Shown piece by piece: positions 39,801 through 48,972 of a DNA stretch of 64,000 bases. The notes under the pieces were generated by a model that had not been told where the DNA came from, ran no database searches, and was given only the letters and a program-made list of their open reading frames with translations. Source of the stretch: Bog-756 sp963699085 (GTDB taxonomy: Bacteria > Actinomycetota > Acidimicrobiia > Acidimicrobiales > RAAP-2); assembly GCA_963699085.1 (NCBI GenBank), contig CAVOTH010000005.1, positions 62,001-126,000 on the forward strand, in the 5' to 3' direction. Position numbers and translations under genes: made by a program. The first letter of the stretch is position 1. Every line of letters begins with the position of its first letter.

Positions 39801-40040
39801 TAGGGACACCGGCCCGGGCGTCGTGGCGTTGGTCGTGGTGCCGTTTCCGAGCTGTCCGTAGGCGTTGTAGCCCCAGCTGTCCAAGACGGCGGCGCCGGCG
39901 GCGCCGGCCTGGGCCGTCGGCACCCCTACGGCAACACCCGCCGAAGTCAGCGCCAACACAGACGCTACGACAAGTCGGCGTCCGCTCAGCCGCCCTCGCC
40001 GCCCGTCAGTTCCGTTCACGAGATCTTTCTGCCTGGTCAT
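33870..40040 (-). CDS. Giant secreted RCC1-propeller protein with 17 MBG repeats
   Basis: A 2,056-residue exported protein. ATG at 40040 follows GGAGAAGG and a signal peptide ends near AQAGAAG. Residues about 50-400 hold seven RCC1 blades (WGYNAYGQLG, WGDNGFGQLG and variants). An Ig-like Big_3 domain (TSPTYGQSVTFTATITG) follows. About 490-1850 are 17 tandem MBG repeats of roughly 80 residues (TYG..P.ITPSYSGFVNGD...C.TTA...SPVG.YP..CSGA.D.NY). Nearly every repeat has two cysteines, suggesting one disulfide each. The C-terminal 200 residues form a beta-helix-like, Gly/Val/Thr-rich region. It resembles a surface stalk or adhesin; no catalytic motif or cell-wall sorting signal is visible. Confidence 0.85.
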   Translation of the reverse strand: MTRQKDLVNGTDGRRGRLSGRRLVVASVLALTSAGVAVGVPTAQAGAAGAAVLDSWGYNAYGQLGNGTTTNATTPGPVSLPSGVTATAAAAGGNHSLAIGSNGTLYAWGDNGFGQLGNGTTTNSSTPVAVLLPSGVHATEIAAGLNDSIALGSNGSVYAWGDNSLDELGNGTVVADATTPVVVSIPAGTVVRAIAEGQYHSLALTSTGTVYGWGYDGYGQLGDGSKTTPVSPVLADFPSGVHATIIAAGGYHSLAEGSDGNVYAWGENSDGQLGTGEKNVHTKPTVTSMPAGVSAVALAAGLDHSLAIGTNGKVYAWGDNTYGQLGNGTTTSSTTPVVSSITTTPSSISAGEYFSSALLPNGSIDSWGLNSFGQLGNGNTTNQLTPTAVSMPANATFSSLATDSMSSHALAIFVPAQSTTVTSLSASVTSPTYGQSVTFTATITGSDGGGTASFLDGSNTLTGCGAVSLTQVGANYQATCTTAALTAGEHSLKSAYTGDSASASSTSSALPMAVTPAPLSVIASSSAVIYGTAPAPVTASYAGFVNGDGPGVLTSDPTCTTSATSSSPAGNYPTQCAGAAAANYTITYANGEIVVGPAPLSISASSGTMTYGGAPPAITPSYTGFVNGDTSTSLTTAPTCTTTAGATSPVGDYPSTCTGAADPNYTISVTNGQVVVGAAPLVVTASSAATTYGTAATAITPSYSGFLNGDTASSLTSQPTCTTTADAESGVGTYPATCTGAADPNYDISYVAGSVTVSPAPVTITASSASMTYGSSAPTVTPTVNGLQNGEGASVLGAGLTCTTQATSSSPTGSYPSTCTGAADPNYDISYVSGSTTVTPAPVTITASSASMTYGDPVPAVTPTIDGLQNGEGASVLGAGLTCTTEATSSSPTGSYLATCTGAADPNYAFTYVAGSTTVTPASLTITAASASLTYGDPVPAISAQATGLVNGDDTSVLGAGLMCSTSAQPGSPVGAYASVCSGAVDSNYTITYVGGSVTVGPAALVVTASSSAVTYGGSVPQVTASYSGFVNGDSASSLGTAPTCTTTATSSSAVGSYPTECSGAVDSNYTVAYEPGNVTVDPASLVVTASSSAVTYGGSVPQVTASYSGFVNGDSASSLGTAPTCTTTATSSSAAGSYPTECSGAVDSNYTVTYEPGSVVIGQAPLVIVASSGTSTYGSTPSAVTPTYEGFTAGDTEASLTTPPNCTTTASSSSGVGSYTTSCSGAVDANYDITYEPGQTVVEPAPLGITASSTSQTYGAASPTITPTYAGLVNGDTASSLATGPTCTSPVLPTTPVGTYTTSCSGAVDANYDITYEPGQTVVNPAPLGITASSTSQAYGAAPPYITPTYAGLVNGDTGSSLTTGPTCTSPVLPTTPVGTYASSCSGASDPNYSITYSAGSVTVGQADVTVTAGSGSTTYGSAAVAVTPSVNGLQNGEDPSVLGSGLTCTTAADSSSPVGSYPSSCMGASDPNYSVTYVDGTVVVTPAAATVTASSGSFTYGSPVPAISPTVTGLVNGETAAVLGSGLACTTSASATTPVGAYPSSCSGGIDGNYQISYVVGVVQEVAASLVVAASSGTMTYGSAPPAITPTYSGFVNGDGPGVLNATPVCNTAATSSSPVGTYASSCSGGSDPDYTLTYVPGNVVVGASTLIITASSDSRTYGTGTSPVTPSYTGFENGDGPSSLTTPPSCSSAGTASSGVGNYSTSCSGASDPNYVIDYVNGADSVTPAPLTVTAASATMTYGGQKPTITATVTGLKNGDTSSALGAGLSCSTAVGPTSPVGTYSSSCSGASDPNYTITYAGGTVTVSPATLTVAATNLTKEFGSANPPLTYVVSGFVNGQTLSTSGVTGQAACATTATTTSPAGSYPITCSPGSLSAVNYGFTFVSGTLTVENTTTLACLTIGSVTVSAGQSVRIAPGCTVIGSITVKSGGALDAEGALVLGALTGTGGTVRMCDSSFALIFTATGATGPIVVGNGTSSCQGSTLIGGVSFTSDTGGVSMQQNTALGAVSVTHDSGGVTVTGNQVYGALIVTGNTGVVVDHPNSVFGSSSLQ
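36658..37027. repeat. Near-identical adjacent 240-bp MBG repeats
   Basis: Within the giant gene, two neighbouring repeats match almost base for base from the CTTTA/TTATxx block at about 36658-36785 and again at 36898-37027. At protein level both read SLVVTASSSAVTYGGSVPQV. The other repeats have diverged much more, so this pair is a recent duplication. Confidence 0.8.
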
Positions 40041-40170
40041 GCCTTCTCCTCGTTCGCCGTAGCAATGTCCCGCACGTGCCTTCCGTCGGCGCGGCGCGTC
40101 GTGGTCGGATACTGACGTGATCTCAAATCGCCCTGTCGCGGCTCAACGCGCGCCCAGCCGCCCGGTCATG

Positions 40171-40845
40171 TCACCCCAGTGAGATCGAACTCTGTGTGGG
40201 ATCGACGTTCAGGGTGGACACTGTTCCTGACCCGCCGATACATGCCTGCAGTGCGGTCGTCGACGACCCGGTGAAGTAGAGGCCCAACCCGGCCGCGCCG
40301 GCGAACGATCCTCTGGCACCGCCAGAAAAGCCGAAGCCCAGGTTTCCCCCTCCGTCACTGCCGAGAGTGGCGTAGCCCGGGTATGCCTTGGTGGGCTTCA
40401 GGACTCCGCTTGCAGCAGTCCAGTCCACGGACATCGCCTTGATGCGCAGTTGAACGGTGCCGAAGGAGTTACATCCACCGTCGTAGTACGTCCGATTGAA
40501 GGGGAACGGCTTTTCCTTGAAGACGATCGCCTTGGTGGGGGTACCCGAGGTCGGGACCCACCCGGCGGTCACCGCGCCGGTGCACGATCCGATACTCCCC
40601 GTTGCCACGGTGATCAGCTCGTCCACGTTCTTGGCCACCTGCGTGCCCAGTCCCGGTCGGAGCGGAGGGCTGAATGACATCGTTGTCCCGTAGCTACAGG
40701 TGATCGAGCCGACACCCAGCACCTTCTTGACGGCTCCGGTCGCCCCTGCAGGCACAGCCGTCGCTACCAGTCCGACCAGACCCAGTGTCACCGCCAGACC
40801 AACCCGTCCACATGCGACACGCCGAAAAGCCGTCACTCGAGTCAT
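40171..40845 (-). CDS. Secreted protein of unknown function
   Basis: A 224-residue exported protein. ATG at 40845 follows AAGGGGGAAG and starts a signal peptide (VGLAVTLGLVGLVATAVPAGATG). The mature part is Gly/Thr/Ser rich with a few cysteines (ITCSYG, GSCTGA, GGCNSFG, QACIGG) that may pair. It resembles several uncharacterised actinobacterial exported proteins, with no known domain visible. A 130-base gap separates it from the giant repeat protein on the same strand. Confidence 0.65.
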   Translation of the reverse strand: MTRVTAFRRVACGRVGLAVTLGLVGLVATAVPAGATGAVKKVLGVGSITCSYGTTMSFSPPLRPGLGTQVAKNVDELITVATGSIGSCTGAVTAGWVPTSGTPTKAIVFKEKPFPFNRTYYDGGCNSFGTVQLRIKAMSVDWTAASGVLKPTKAYPGYATLGSDGGGNLGFGFSGGARGSFAGAAGLGLYFTGSSTTALQACIGGSGTVSTLNVDPTQSSISLG

Positions 40846-41086
40846 CTTCCCCCTTGTGATCTCGCCACGCCGTTTCCGGAGCGTCATCGCCATCCAGTCC
40901 GCCATCACCCGGTTTGCCGCCCGGGTACCGCAGGGTCAACATAAGGGACATCGTTGCAAGATGCAATCGAGAATTGCCAAGAGTCAGGATTTCACCATTC
41001 CCCGTGGCCATTCCTGCACCGTTGGGCACTCAACGTGGCTGACCCGACGGACGCGCCGCAGCATCGGGGGTCGGCGCCGGGAGCGC

Positions 41087-42949
41087 TCAGCCGATTGCGG
41101 ACCCGACGCGCGTCCCGCCGCCGAAGCCGCCGCCCCCGAAGCCGCCGGCACCGGTCGGGAATCCCGTGGCCCCGCCCAGTCCGCCGAATCCCGACCGGGT
41201 GCTGGTCGTCGAGGATGACGGGACAGGCAGGTCCATGGTGGCGATGCTGATCTGCTCCCCAGGCTTGACCCCGGATGTGATCTGGGTGAGTACGGCCCCG
41301 ACGATCCCGGTGGTCACCTTCACCTGCTTCGTGGTGGTCCCGACCACCTCGGTCACCAGATGGACGGTGCCCTCGGTGTGCACGGCGGAGGTGGGCACGG
41401 TGGTGACGCCCACGGCCCTACCGGTCACGATCGACACTCCCGCCTCCCCTCCGGAAAAGAGTCCGAGACCCGGCGACTGGATGGTGACCGTCACCGGGTA
41501 GGTCGTCGACGTCGTCCCGGATGTGGCCAGGACACCGATTCCGGTCACCGTCCCCGGAACGGCTGTCCCCGACGAGTCCGGTGTGACCAGTGCCTGCTGG
41601 CCCACCGCGACCTTGCTGATCGAAGCCACCGGCACGGTAGCCACCACCTGGTACGAGTTACCGGAGCCGAGGACGACCACCTGTCCGCTGGTGGACGAGG
41701 ACCCGGCCGACACCGAGGAGCCGACGGTCAGCGTCACCGAGCCCACGGTCCCGGAGATCGGGCTCACGAGGTCGGCGGACGCCAATGACTGCTGGGCGCT
41801 GTCCAGATTGGCCTGGGCGACGTCGATGTCCGACTGGTCGAGCGCCAGCTTCTGGGCGGTCACCACCTTGGCCTTACCACTAGAGCCGGCCGCACCTGAG
41901 CTCGCACCGGATGACGCGGTCGAGCTGCTCCCTGCTGAGGGCTTGCCGGTGTTGGCGCTTCCGGTTGACCCGCTCGTAGGGGCCGCCGCGGAGCCACCGG
42001 TGGAACCGGTGGAACCGGCGCCGCTCGATGATGAAGCGGCTGCCTCCAGCGCGGTGGTCAGTGCCGCCTCATCGGATGCCACAGTCGCAATGTCCCCGGT
42101 CAGTGTGGTCTGAGCTGCGGAGGCAGCACTCAGCGCCTCGGTGCAGGTGGGTGTCGTCGGTGGCGTCGTAGTGGTGGTGGTGTTCGATGTCGTTGACGCC
42201 GGTGCGGACGTGGTCGCCGGGGTCGAGGGGGCGGTGCACACCGACGTGGCCGTGGCGAGTGCCGCACTGGCGGCCGCCGAGTCGGCATCCTCCTGCTTCT
42301 GGTCGGCGACCAATTTGGCCTGCAGCTGGGCCACTGACTGGCTCCCGCCGCCGGACGTCCCACCACCCGGCGAGCCACCACCCGGCGAGCCACCGGAACC
42401 GGAGGTGGTGACGCTGGTCAACGTGGCGGCCGTCGTGGTCGTAGTCGAATCCGAACTGGTCGTAGTCGCCGCCGTCTGGCTGGCTTCGTCACTGGCCAGC
42501 GTGGCTTGGGCCGAGGCGAGGCTCGCCTGATCAGCGATCACTGCGTTCTTCAGGGGCGTCGAGTCCAGGGACGCGACGGTTTCACCTGCGGTGACCTGCT
42601 GGCCCACGGTGACATCGACGGCACCGACGGTCCCGGCGACGTCGAAATTCAAGTTGGCCTGATTGACCGGTGTGACCGTCCCGACCGAACTCAGCGATGC
42701 CACCGCCGTTCCGGTACTCACCAAAGCGGTGCGATAGGCGGGTCCGCTCGGACGGGTCAGCTGCCAGGCGATGAGACCGGCCGCCACCAGTACCACGACG
42801 ACCACGACCCGGAACGGCGAGATCGCCGATTCATGTGTCCGGTGGGCAGGAACGGACGTCGGTCGTTCTTCGACCGTGCCGGAAGCCGCGGACACATCGG
42901 CCGGTGGAGAATCCTGGCCATCAGTGACCGCGGTGGTTGGATCAGGCAC
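41087..42949 (-). CDS. Periplasmic-adaptor-like (HlyD/MacA) membrane fusion protein with low-complexity insert
   Basis: About 620 residues. One N-terminal transmembrane helix (FRVVVVVVLVAAGLIAW) is followed by a lipoyl half-motif (VNQANLNFDVAGTVGAVDVTVGQQVTAGETVASLD), a helical hairpin, the second lipoyl half (ISGTVGSVTLTVGSSVSAG) and a beta-barrel. The hairpin is interrupted by about 200 residues of Ser/Thr/Gly/Pro, far longer than usual. The tail is Gly/Phe rich (GFGGGGFGGG). The GTG at 42949 overlaps the preceding stop by eight bases. It is the last gene of the export operon. Confidence 0.75.
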   Translation of the reverse strand: MPDPTTAVTDGQDSPPADVSAASGTVEERPTSVPAHRTHESAISPFRVVVVVVLVAAGLIAWQLTRPSGPAYRTALVSTGTAVASLSSVGTVTPVNQANLNFDVAGTVGAVDVTVGQQVTAGETVASLDSTPLKNAVIADQASLASAQATLASDEASQTAATTTSSDSTTTTTAATLTSVTTSGSGGSPGGGSPGGGTSGGGSQSVAQLQAKLVADQKQEDADSAAASAALATATSVCTAPSTPATTSAPASTTSNTTTTTTPPTTPTCTEALSAASAAQTTLTGDIATVASDEAALTTALEAAASSSSGAGSTGSTGGSAAAPTSGSTGSANTGKPSAGSSSTASSGASSGAAGSSGKAKVVTAQKLALDQSDIDVAQANLDSAQQSLASADLVSPISGTVGSVTLTVGSSVSAGSSSTSGQVVVLGSGNSYQVVATVPVASISKVAVGQQALVTPDSSGTAVPGTVTGIGVLATSGTTSTTYPVTVTIQSPGLGLFSGGEAGVSIVTGRAVGVTTVPTSAVHTEGTVHLVTEVVGTTTKQVKVTTGIVGAVLTQITSGVKPGEQISIATMDLPVPSSSTTSTRSGFGGLGGATGFPTGAGGFGGGGFGGGTRVGSAIG

Positions 42950-43874
42950 TGAAGCCAGGCCCCCCGGCTCCTCCACGGAAGCCGCCGAAACCGGTGGCAC
43001 AGCCGTTGGCGCCCGCGGTGGAGATGGTGATCGATGTGGCGGTGATGGCACCGGTGCTGCTGGCCGCGCCATTGGCCCGGGCGCACTTGCCCACGGCCAG
43101 ATCGGTGGGCGTGGCCGTACCCGTGGTGGTGAACGTGGTCGTCGCGGTGAGGGTGATGACCACGCTCGAGGTGGCCTTGGTGGTCGGATTGGTCTCACTG
43201 ACGGTCACTGCCGTTCCATTGACCGAGGTGACCGATCCCGAAGCGGCGGCGAACGATCCGCCGGCAAATCTGCCGGCACCGGCGGGACGGGAGCCCGAAC
43301 CCGGCGTCCCGGCGGGACCGGAGCCCGAACCCGGAGTGAACGGGCCAGGCCTGCCGCCCGTCGACGTACCGCCGGGTCGATCGCCGAACCCGGTGGTGCA
43401 CGACCCGGAAACCGGCTGGCTGATCGACACCGTGGTGGCGGTCACCGGTCCACCGAAGCGGCTCGTCGTCGACGACGAGCCGGAGGTCGGTGTCCCGAAG
43501 GCGGAGACGCACGACCCGACCGTTACCGCCGCCGCCGTCGTGGTCGTGATCTGCCGGAAGGTGGTGGCTGAGGTGTAGTTGACGGTGGTCTGGCCGGTGG
43601 TGGCGTTCTGGACCTCGAGGGCTGTGCCGTTGATGGCGGCGATGGTGCCCGACGTACCCGGGAACTGGCCCGTCCTCGCCCCTCCGGCCCCTCCGGGGGT
43701 GGACGTGGGGGTCGGTGCCTTCGTCGTCGGTGTCGAGGCCGCAGAAGAGCCACAGGCGGCAAGGGCCACGCCGACCACGCCGAGTCCGGAGATGGCGACG
43801 GCACGCCGCAGGCGATGCTGGGTGGGACGCCGGGCGCCGGACGGGGTGGTGGATGACGTTTCAGTCGGATTCAT
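42942..43874 (-). CDS. Lipoprotein with two DUF5666-like domains
   Basis: A 310-residue lipoprotein: lipobox ALAAC followed by GSSAAS. Two related segments start SGTIAAINGTALEVQ and SGSVTSVNGTAVTVSETN, each a small beta fold of the DUF5666 type, joined by a Gly/Pro-rich linker. Each has a Cys pair (GSCVSAFG...GSCTTGFG; GKCARANG...NGCATGFGGF). ATG at 43874 follows AGGAAAGA. It sits between the permease and the second fusion protein, so it may help assemble that export complex. No activity known. Confidence 0.75.
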   Translation of the reverse strand: MNPTETSSTTPSGARRPTQHRLRRAVAISGLGVVGVALAACGSSAASTPTTKAPTPTSTPGGAGGARTGQFPGTSGTIAAINGTALEVQNATTGQTTVNYTSATTFRQITTTTAAAVTVGSCVSAFGTPTSGSSSTTSRFGGPVTATTVSISQPVSGSCTTGFGDRPGGTSTGGRPGPFTPGSGSGPAGTPGSGSRPAGAGRFAGGSFAAASGSVTSVNGTAVTVSETNPTTKATSSVVITLTATTTFTTTGTATPTDLAVGKCARANGAASSTGAITATSITISTAGANGCATGFGGFRGGAGGPGFSA

Positions 43875-43921
43875 GGTTGCTGTCTTTCCTGTTCTCGGGC
43901 TACTTATCGGTGAGGTGTATG

Positions 43922-45161
43922 TCACTCGCTGCGGAGTGCGTCGATGGGTGCGAGGCGGGCGGCCCGGCCGGCCGGGTAGACGCCGAAGGCGATGCCGATG
44001 CCGATGGCGATGGCGATGGCCCCTACGGCTGCCACCGGTGAGATGGTGATGGGGTCGGTGATGAAATGGGGTAGGACTTCGGCCCCGATCAGGCCGAGCA
44101 GCGCACCGAGGATTCCGCCCACCGTCCCGAGCACCGAGGCCTCGACCAGGAACTGGCGACGGATCACTCTCGGGGTGGCTCCCAGCGCTTTGCGGAGCCC
44201 GATCTCCCTGATCCGCTCGGTGACCGACACCAACATGATGTTCATGACCCCGATGCCCCCGACCAGCAGCGATATGCCGGCCACCCCGCCGAGCAGCACG
44301 GTCAAGGTCTTGTCCACCGAGGTGGCGGTCGAGAGGACCTGGGCTTCGCTGGTGATCGTGAAGTCGGCCTCTGTCGAATTGGTGATGGCATGGAGGCTCA
44401 GCAGTTCTGCATCAGCCTCCTGGTAGGCGGCGGACAGAGTGGACGACGAGGTGGCCTGGATCAGGATCTGGCTCACCGAGTTGCGACTGGCCCCGCTGAA
44501 GAGCAGGGACGAGGCGGTGGTCAGCGGCACGATGGCCTGGTCGTCCGGGTTGGACGTCGAGGACGAGCTGGACGAGGAGCCGACCGTGTTCAGCACCCCG
44601 ATCACCGACATCGGTTGGCCGGAGATATCGACACTCTGGCCGATGGGATCACGACCACCGAACAGCTCCTGGGCGGTGGTGGCCCCGAGCACGACCACGT
44701 TGGCCTTTGTGGTCTCGTCCTGGTTCACGATGAAGCGACCCTCGGTCACCGAGCGCCCCCGGACGGTCAGCCAGGAGGGGTTGGTGCCCACCACCGAGGT
44801 GGTCCAGTTGGTGGTTCCGGCCACCAGGCTGGCGTCGGTGGAGATCACCGGTGCCACGGCTGCGATGTCGGGGGCCACCACCTTGGAGGTCAGGGCGACG
44901 GCGTCACCCGTGGTCAGGGTCGAGGCGGAGCCGAAGCCCCCCGGATCCCACTCGACGAGGTGGTGCTGCCCGGGGTCACGGTGAGCAGGTTGGATCCGAG
45001 GGCGCTGATCTGGGAGCTCACCTGCTGCTGGGCCCCTTCGCCGAGGCCGACGGTGAGGATGACGGCGGTGATGCCGATCATGATGCCGAGCACGGTGAGC
45101 GCCGAGCGCAGGCGGTGGGCGACAACGGCCTCCAGGCCGGTGCGGAAGGTCTCGAGAACGT

Positions 45162-45165
<4 letters not shown>
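43922..45165 (-). CDS. macB: MacB-type ABC export permease (one-base frameshift)
   Basis: About 414 residues. The first helix (VVAHRLRSALTVLGIMIGITAVILTVGLGEGAQ) and three C-terminal helices (SVDKTLTVLLGGVAGISLLVGGIGVMNIMLVSVTERIREIGLRKALG) frame an extracellular MacB domain. The frame changes in the C run at 44937-44942; one more C restores SSGIRGGFGSAST. The ATG overlaps the ATPase stop by four bases. Such proteins are mechanotransmission exporters for peptides, siderophores or drugs. Confidence 0.9.
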
Positions 45166-45979
<814 letters not shown>

Positions 45980-45983
<4 letters not shown>

Positions 45984-47290
45984 CCGCCGAACCCGCCTCC
46001 GCCGCCGAAGCCACCGGCACCGCCGAAGCCTCCCGTGCCGCCGAAGCCTCCCGTGCCGCCGAAGCCTCCCGTGCCGCCGGTACCACCGAAGCCTCCGAAT
46101 CCGGTACGGCCGGTGCCCAGGACGCCGTGGAACGAGATGGTGGTCACATAGATCTTCTGCCCGACCGAGAGCCCGCTGACGATCTGGGTGCTCCCTGCTG
46201 ACGCGGTCCCGACGGTCACCGCCTGGCTGCTCTTGGTCCCGTTGGTGTCGAGCGACACGGTGGGCGACCCCGTGGAGTAGCTGATCGCGGTGGTCGGCAC
46301 CACGACGACGTCCTGGAGTTCCTTCACGATGATCGAGACGTTGGCGCTCGATCCGCCGTAGAGGCCGGCCGGAGAGCCGGTCACGTCGATCACGACCGGG
46401 AACGAGGAAACGCCCGAGGTGGTGGCGGCGAGCAGTCCGACCGATCCCACCGTCCCATAGACCGGGGTGGTCGAGCCCGAGACGGTGATCGTCGCCTGGT
46501 CGCCCACCTGGACCTGGGAGACCGAGGTGCTCGTCACCGAGGCGTTCACGATGTAGGAACCGGTGGAGACCACCACCACCTGGGCGGTGGAGGAGCTCGA
46601 TGCATCAGACGAGGACGCAGTCGTCGAAGCGCCCACCGAAGCGCCCCCCGTCGAACCTGATCCGGCCGATCCCGAGCCGGCCGAGCCGCTCCCGGTCGAG
46701 GCGGAGCCGGAGCTGGCCGAGGAGGAGGAGCCGGTGACCTGCTGGCCCACGGTGAGACTGACCGAGGCCACCGTGCCTGCGATGGTCGACACCAACGTTG
46801 CGTCGGTGACGTCGGTCTGGGCCGTGGTGACCTGCGTCTCGGCCGAGGCGATGTTGGCATTGTCCAGGGCGATCTGGGTAGCCGAGGCACTCGCCGCCTG
46901 GTCGGTGGCCAACTGGGCCTGGTCATTGGCCAAGGTGGCCTGGGCCTGGGCCAGAGAGGCATTGAGAGTCGTGGGGTCGACCGTGGCCAGGGACTGCCCT
47001 GCCGCGACTGTCTGACCGACGGTGGCGTCCACCGCCGTAACCCGGCCCGAGACGGCGAAGTTGAGGTTGGCCTGGCTGGCCGGCTCGATGGTGCCGGTGG
47101 CAGCCACGGTCTGGGTGATGGTGCCGGTGGTCACGGTATGGACCGAAGTGGTGGTCGTGAGCCCGGGGGTTGCGGCACCGGAGCTCTTGGTGGCGAACCA
47201 GGTCCCGACCCCGGCTCCAGCCAGGATGACAACGGTCGCGCCGATGAGAACACGCCTTCGGCGCGAGCCGGTCCTTCGGTCTGGCGACAT
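45980..47290 (-). CDS. HlyD/MacA-type membrane fusion protein
   Basis: A 436-residue adaptor with one N-terminal transmembrane helix (RRRVLIGATVVILAGAGVGTW). Lipoyl halves (QANLNFAVSGRVTAVDATVGQTVAAGQ and IAGTVASVSLTVGQQVTG) flank a short helical hairpin. A Ser/Gly-rich insert interrupts it. The C-terminal tail is Gly/Phe repeats (FGGTGGFGG). It is the first gene of the five-gene operon. In monoderm bacteria such adaptors couple to the MacB exporter without an outer-membrane pore. Confidence 0.85.
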
Positions 47291-47463
47291 GCGTGCCTCT
47301 CTACTATCGGCCCATGGAGCTATCCAGGACCAGAACAGGTGAACTTCGCCATGGTCACAGCTCTACTTATGGTCGAGTCAAGTGCCAGCTGTGAGTCACC
47401 TGTGAGTTTGCGTGCCCGATGAGACCACCGTCGTCATGGCCGGACGCCAGGGCCACGAGCCAG

Positions 47464-47913
47464 TCACCGGCACGAAGCACAGTGGCCGATCACATCGACC
47501 GAATGGGATACCGGGTCGAAGTCGACGGCGACGGTGAGCTCCGCCACCATCTGGCGGGTCAACGCCTCGAACTCCTCAGACGGTGTGACGTCGAACACCT
47601 GCCCGCACGCGGTACACAACAGGTGGTGATGGTGCTCGGTGAGTTCCTCGGCCAGCTCGAACCGTGTGAATCCGTCCCTGGCGGCGATGCGCCGGACGAT
47701 GCCCGCGCCCTCCAGGACGACAAGATGGCGATAGGCCGAGCTCCTGGGCACCCGCGGAAGGTTCCGGGTGATCTCCGTGATGCTCTGCGGGTGCTCCGAC
47801 GCGCCGAGCAGTTCGACGATCGCTCTGCGGCCGGCCGTATAGCGAAGGTCCGCCCGTCGCAATTGGAGTTCGACCAGCTCGTCCAATGAGCCGTCGGACG
47901 TATGCGTCTTCAT
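47464..47913 (-). CDS. zur: Fur-family regulator, probably Zur
   Basis: A 149-residue Fur-family repressor. Winged-helix region LRYTAGRRAIVELLGASEHPQSITEI...RSSAYRHLVVLEGAGIV precedes the His cluster EHHHHLLCTACGQVFDV. Cys pairs CTAC and CASC hold the structural zinc. It is divergent from znuA with 93 bases between starts, and a Fur-type operator lies there, so zinc-sensing is strongly suggested. GAGG precedes the ATG at 47913. Confidence 0.88.
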   Translation of the reverse strand: MKTHTSDGSLDELVELQLRRADLRYTAGRRAIVELLGASEHPQSITEITRNLPRVPRSSAYRHLVVLEGAGIVRRIAARDGFTRFELAEELTEHHHHLLCTACGQVFDVTPSEEFEALTRQMVAELTVAVDFDPVSHSVDVIGHCASCR

Positions 47914-47964
47914 CGTCGCCTCCTGAGAGTCCACAGCGACAGAGCGGTCCGGGGACTGTCGCTG

Positions 47965-47997
47965 TCTCAATTGCATTGAGACTGATTCTCATTCTAA
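47965..47997. promoter_or_regulatory. Zur/Fur boxes in the zur-znuA divergent promoter
   Basis: TGAGACT-G-ATTCTCA at 47977-47991 is a 7-1-7 Fur-family box with one mismatch between arms. An overlapping perfect repeat TCTCAAT-TGC-ATTGAGA at 47965-47981 shares the ATTGAGA arm. Repressor bound here could block both zur and znuA. Confidence 0.7.
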
Positions 47998-48006
47998 CTT
48001 CCTCTC

Positions 48007-48972
48007 ATGAGACCCGCGCTTCCGACCCCCATGGCCCCGGGCCACCGTTGGCGCACGATCCTGGTCGCCGCGGCGGCACTTGCCGGCTCGATGTCCGCGC
48101 TCACCGGCTGCTCGGCGAACCAGACGTCCGCACCGACCGCCGCCGGCGTCATCCAGGCTGTCGGTGCAGAGAATCAATACGCCAACGTCCTCCAGCAGAT
48201 CGGTGGCAGGTACATCTCCGTATCGTCGATCCTCGACAACCCGAACATCGACCCGCACACCTTCGAAGCCAGCACGAGTGTCGCCAGGGAGGTCGCCGAC
48301 GCATCCCTCGTCGTGCAGAACGGGATCGGGTACGACACCTTCATGAACCAGATCGAGGCGGCCTCTCCGAACGCGGCCCGCAAGGTCATCGTTGCTCAGG
48401 ACGTGATGGGACTCCCCGACAGCACGCCCAATCCCCACCTCTGGTACGACCCGAAGACGATGCCGGCGGTGGCCGAAGCCATGGCCACCGCGCTCGGTGA
48501 CCTCGCCCCGGCCCATCGTGCCTACTTCCATGCCCGGCTGACCGGATTCGACGCGTCGCTCAAACCATGGCTCACGGCCATCAGCTTGTTCCGGGCCCAG
48601 CACTCCGGCACCCGGGTGGCCGTCACCGAGCCGGTCGCGGACTATCTGCTCCAAGCCATGGGGGCGGACATCGTGACTCCGTTTCCTTTCCAGGCCGACA
48701 TCATGAACGGGGTGGACCCCTCCCCCGAGGCGATCACCCAGGAACAGGGCCTCCTCACCAGACATGTCGCCAAGGTGTTCTGCTACAACCAGCAGGTAGT
48801 GAGCTCATTCACGACCAGCCTTCGCCAGATGGCCCGATCCGCAGGTGTCCCGGTGGTCGGTGTCTACGAAACGATGCCGACGCCGGGGTACGACTACCAG
48901 TCATGGATGGAGGCCGAGGTCTCCGCCATCCAGGCCGCGGTCGAGCACGGCACCTCCACGGAACACCTGTGA
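48007..48972 (+). CDS. znuA: Zinc ABC transporter substrate-binding lipoprotein
   Basis: A 321-residue protein of the ZnuA/TroA cluster. Lipobox LTGC, then the domain with metal ligands in NIDPHTFEAS (His), NPHLWYDPKTM (His), and a C-terminal VYETMPTPGYDYQ (Glu/Asp). The acidic/His-rich loop of proteobacterial ZnuA is absent. It is the first gene after the Zur-type operator; the GTG of znuC overlaps its stop. Confidence 0.92.
   Translation: MRPALPTPMAPGHRWRTILVAAAALAGSMSALTGCSANQTSAPTAAGVIQAVGAENQYANVLQQIGGRYISVSSILDNPNIDPHTFEASTSVAREVADASLVVQNGIGYDTFMNQIEAASPNAARKVIVAQDVMGLPDSTPNPHLWYDPKTMPAVAEAMATALGDLAPAHRAYFHARLTGFDASLKPWLTAISLFRAQHSGTRVAVTEPVADYLLQAMGADIVTPFPFQADIMNGVDPSPEAITQEQGLLTRHVAKVFCYNQQVVSSFTTSLRQMARSAGVPVVGVYETMPTPGYDYQSWMEAEVSAIQAAVEHGTSTEHL

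Noticed and set aside
33870..40040. Regular repeats considered as a CRISPR array
   Set aside because: The period is 240 bases, fully coding, with no short palindromic repeats or unique spacers; it is a protein repeat array.
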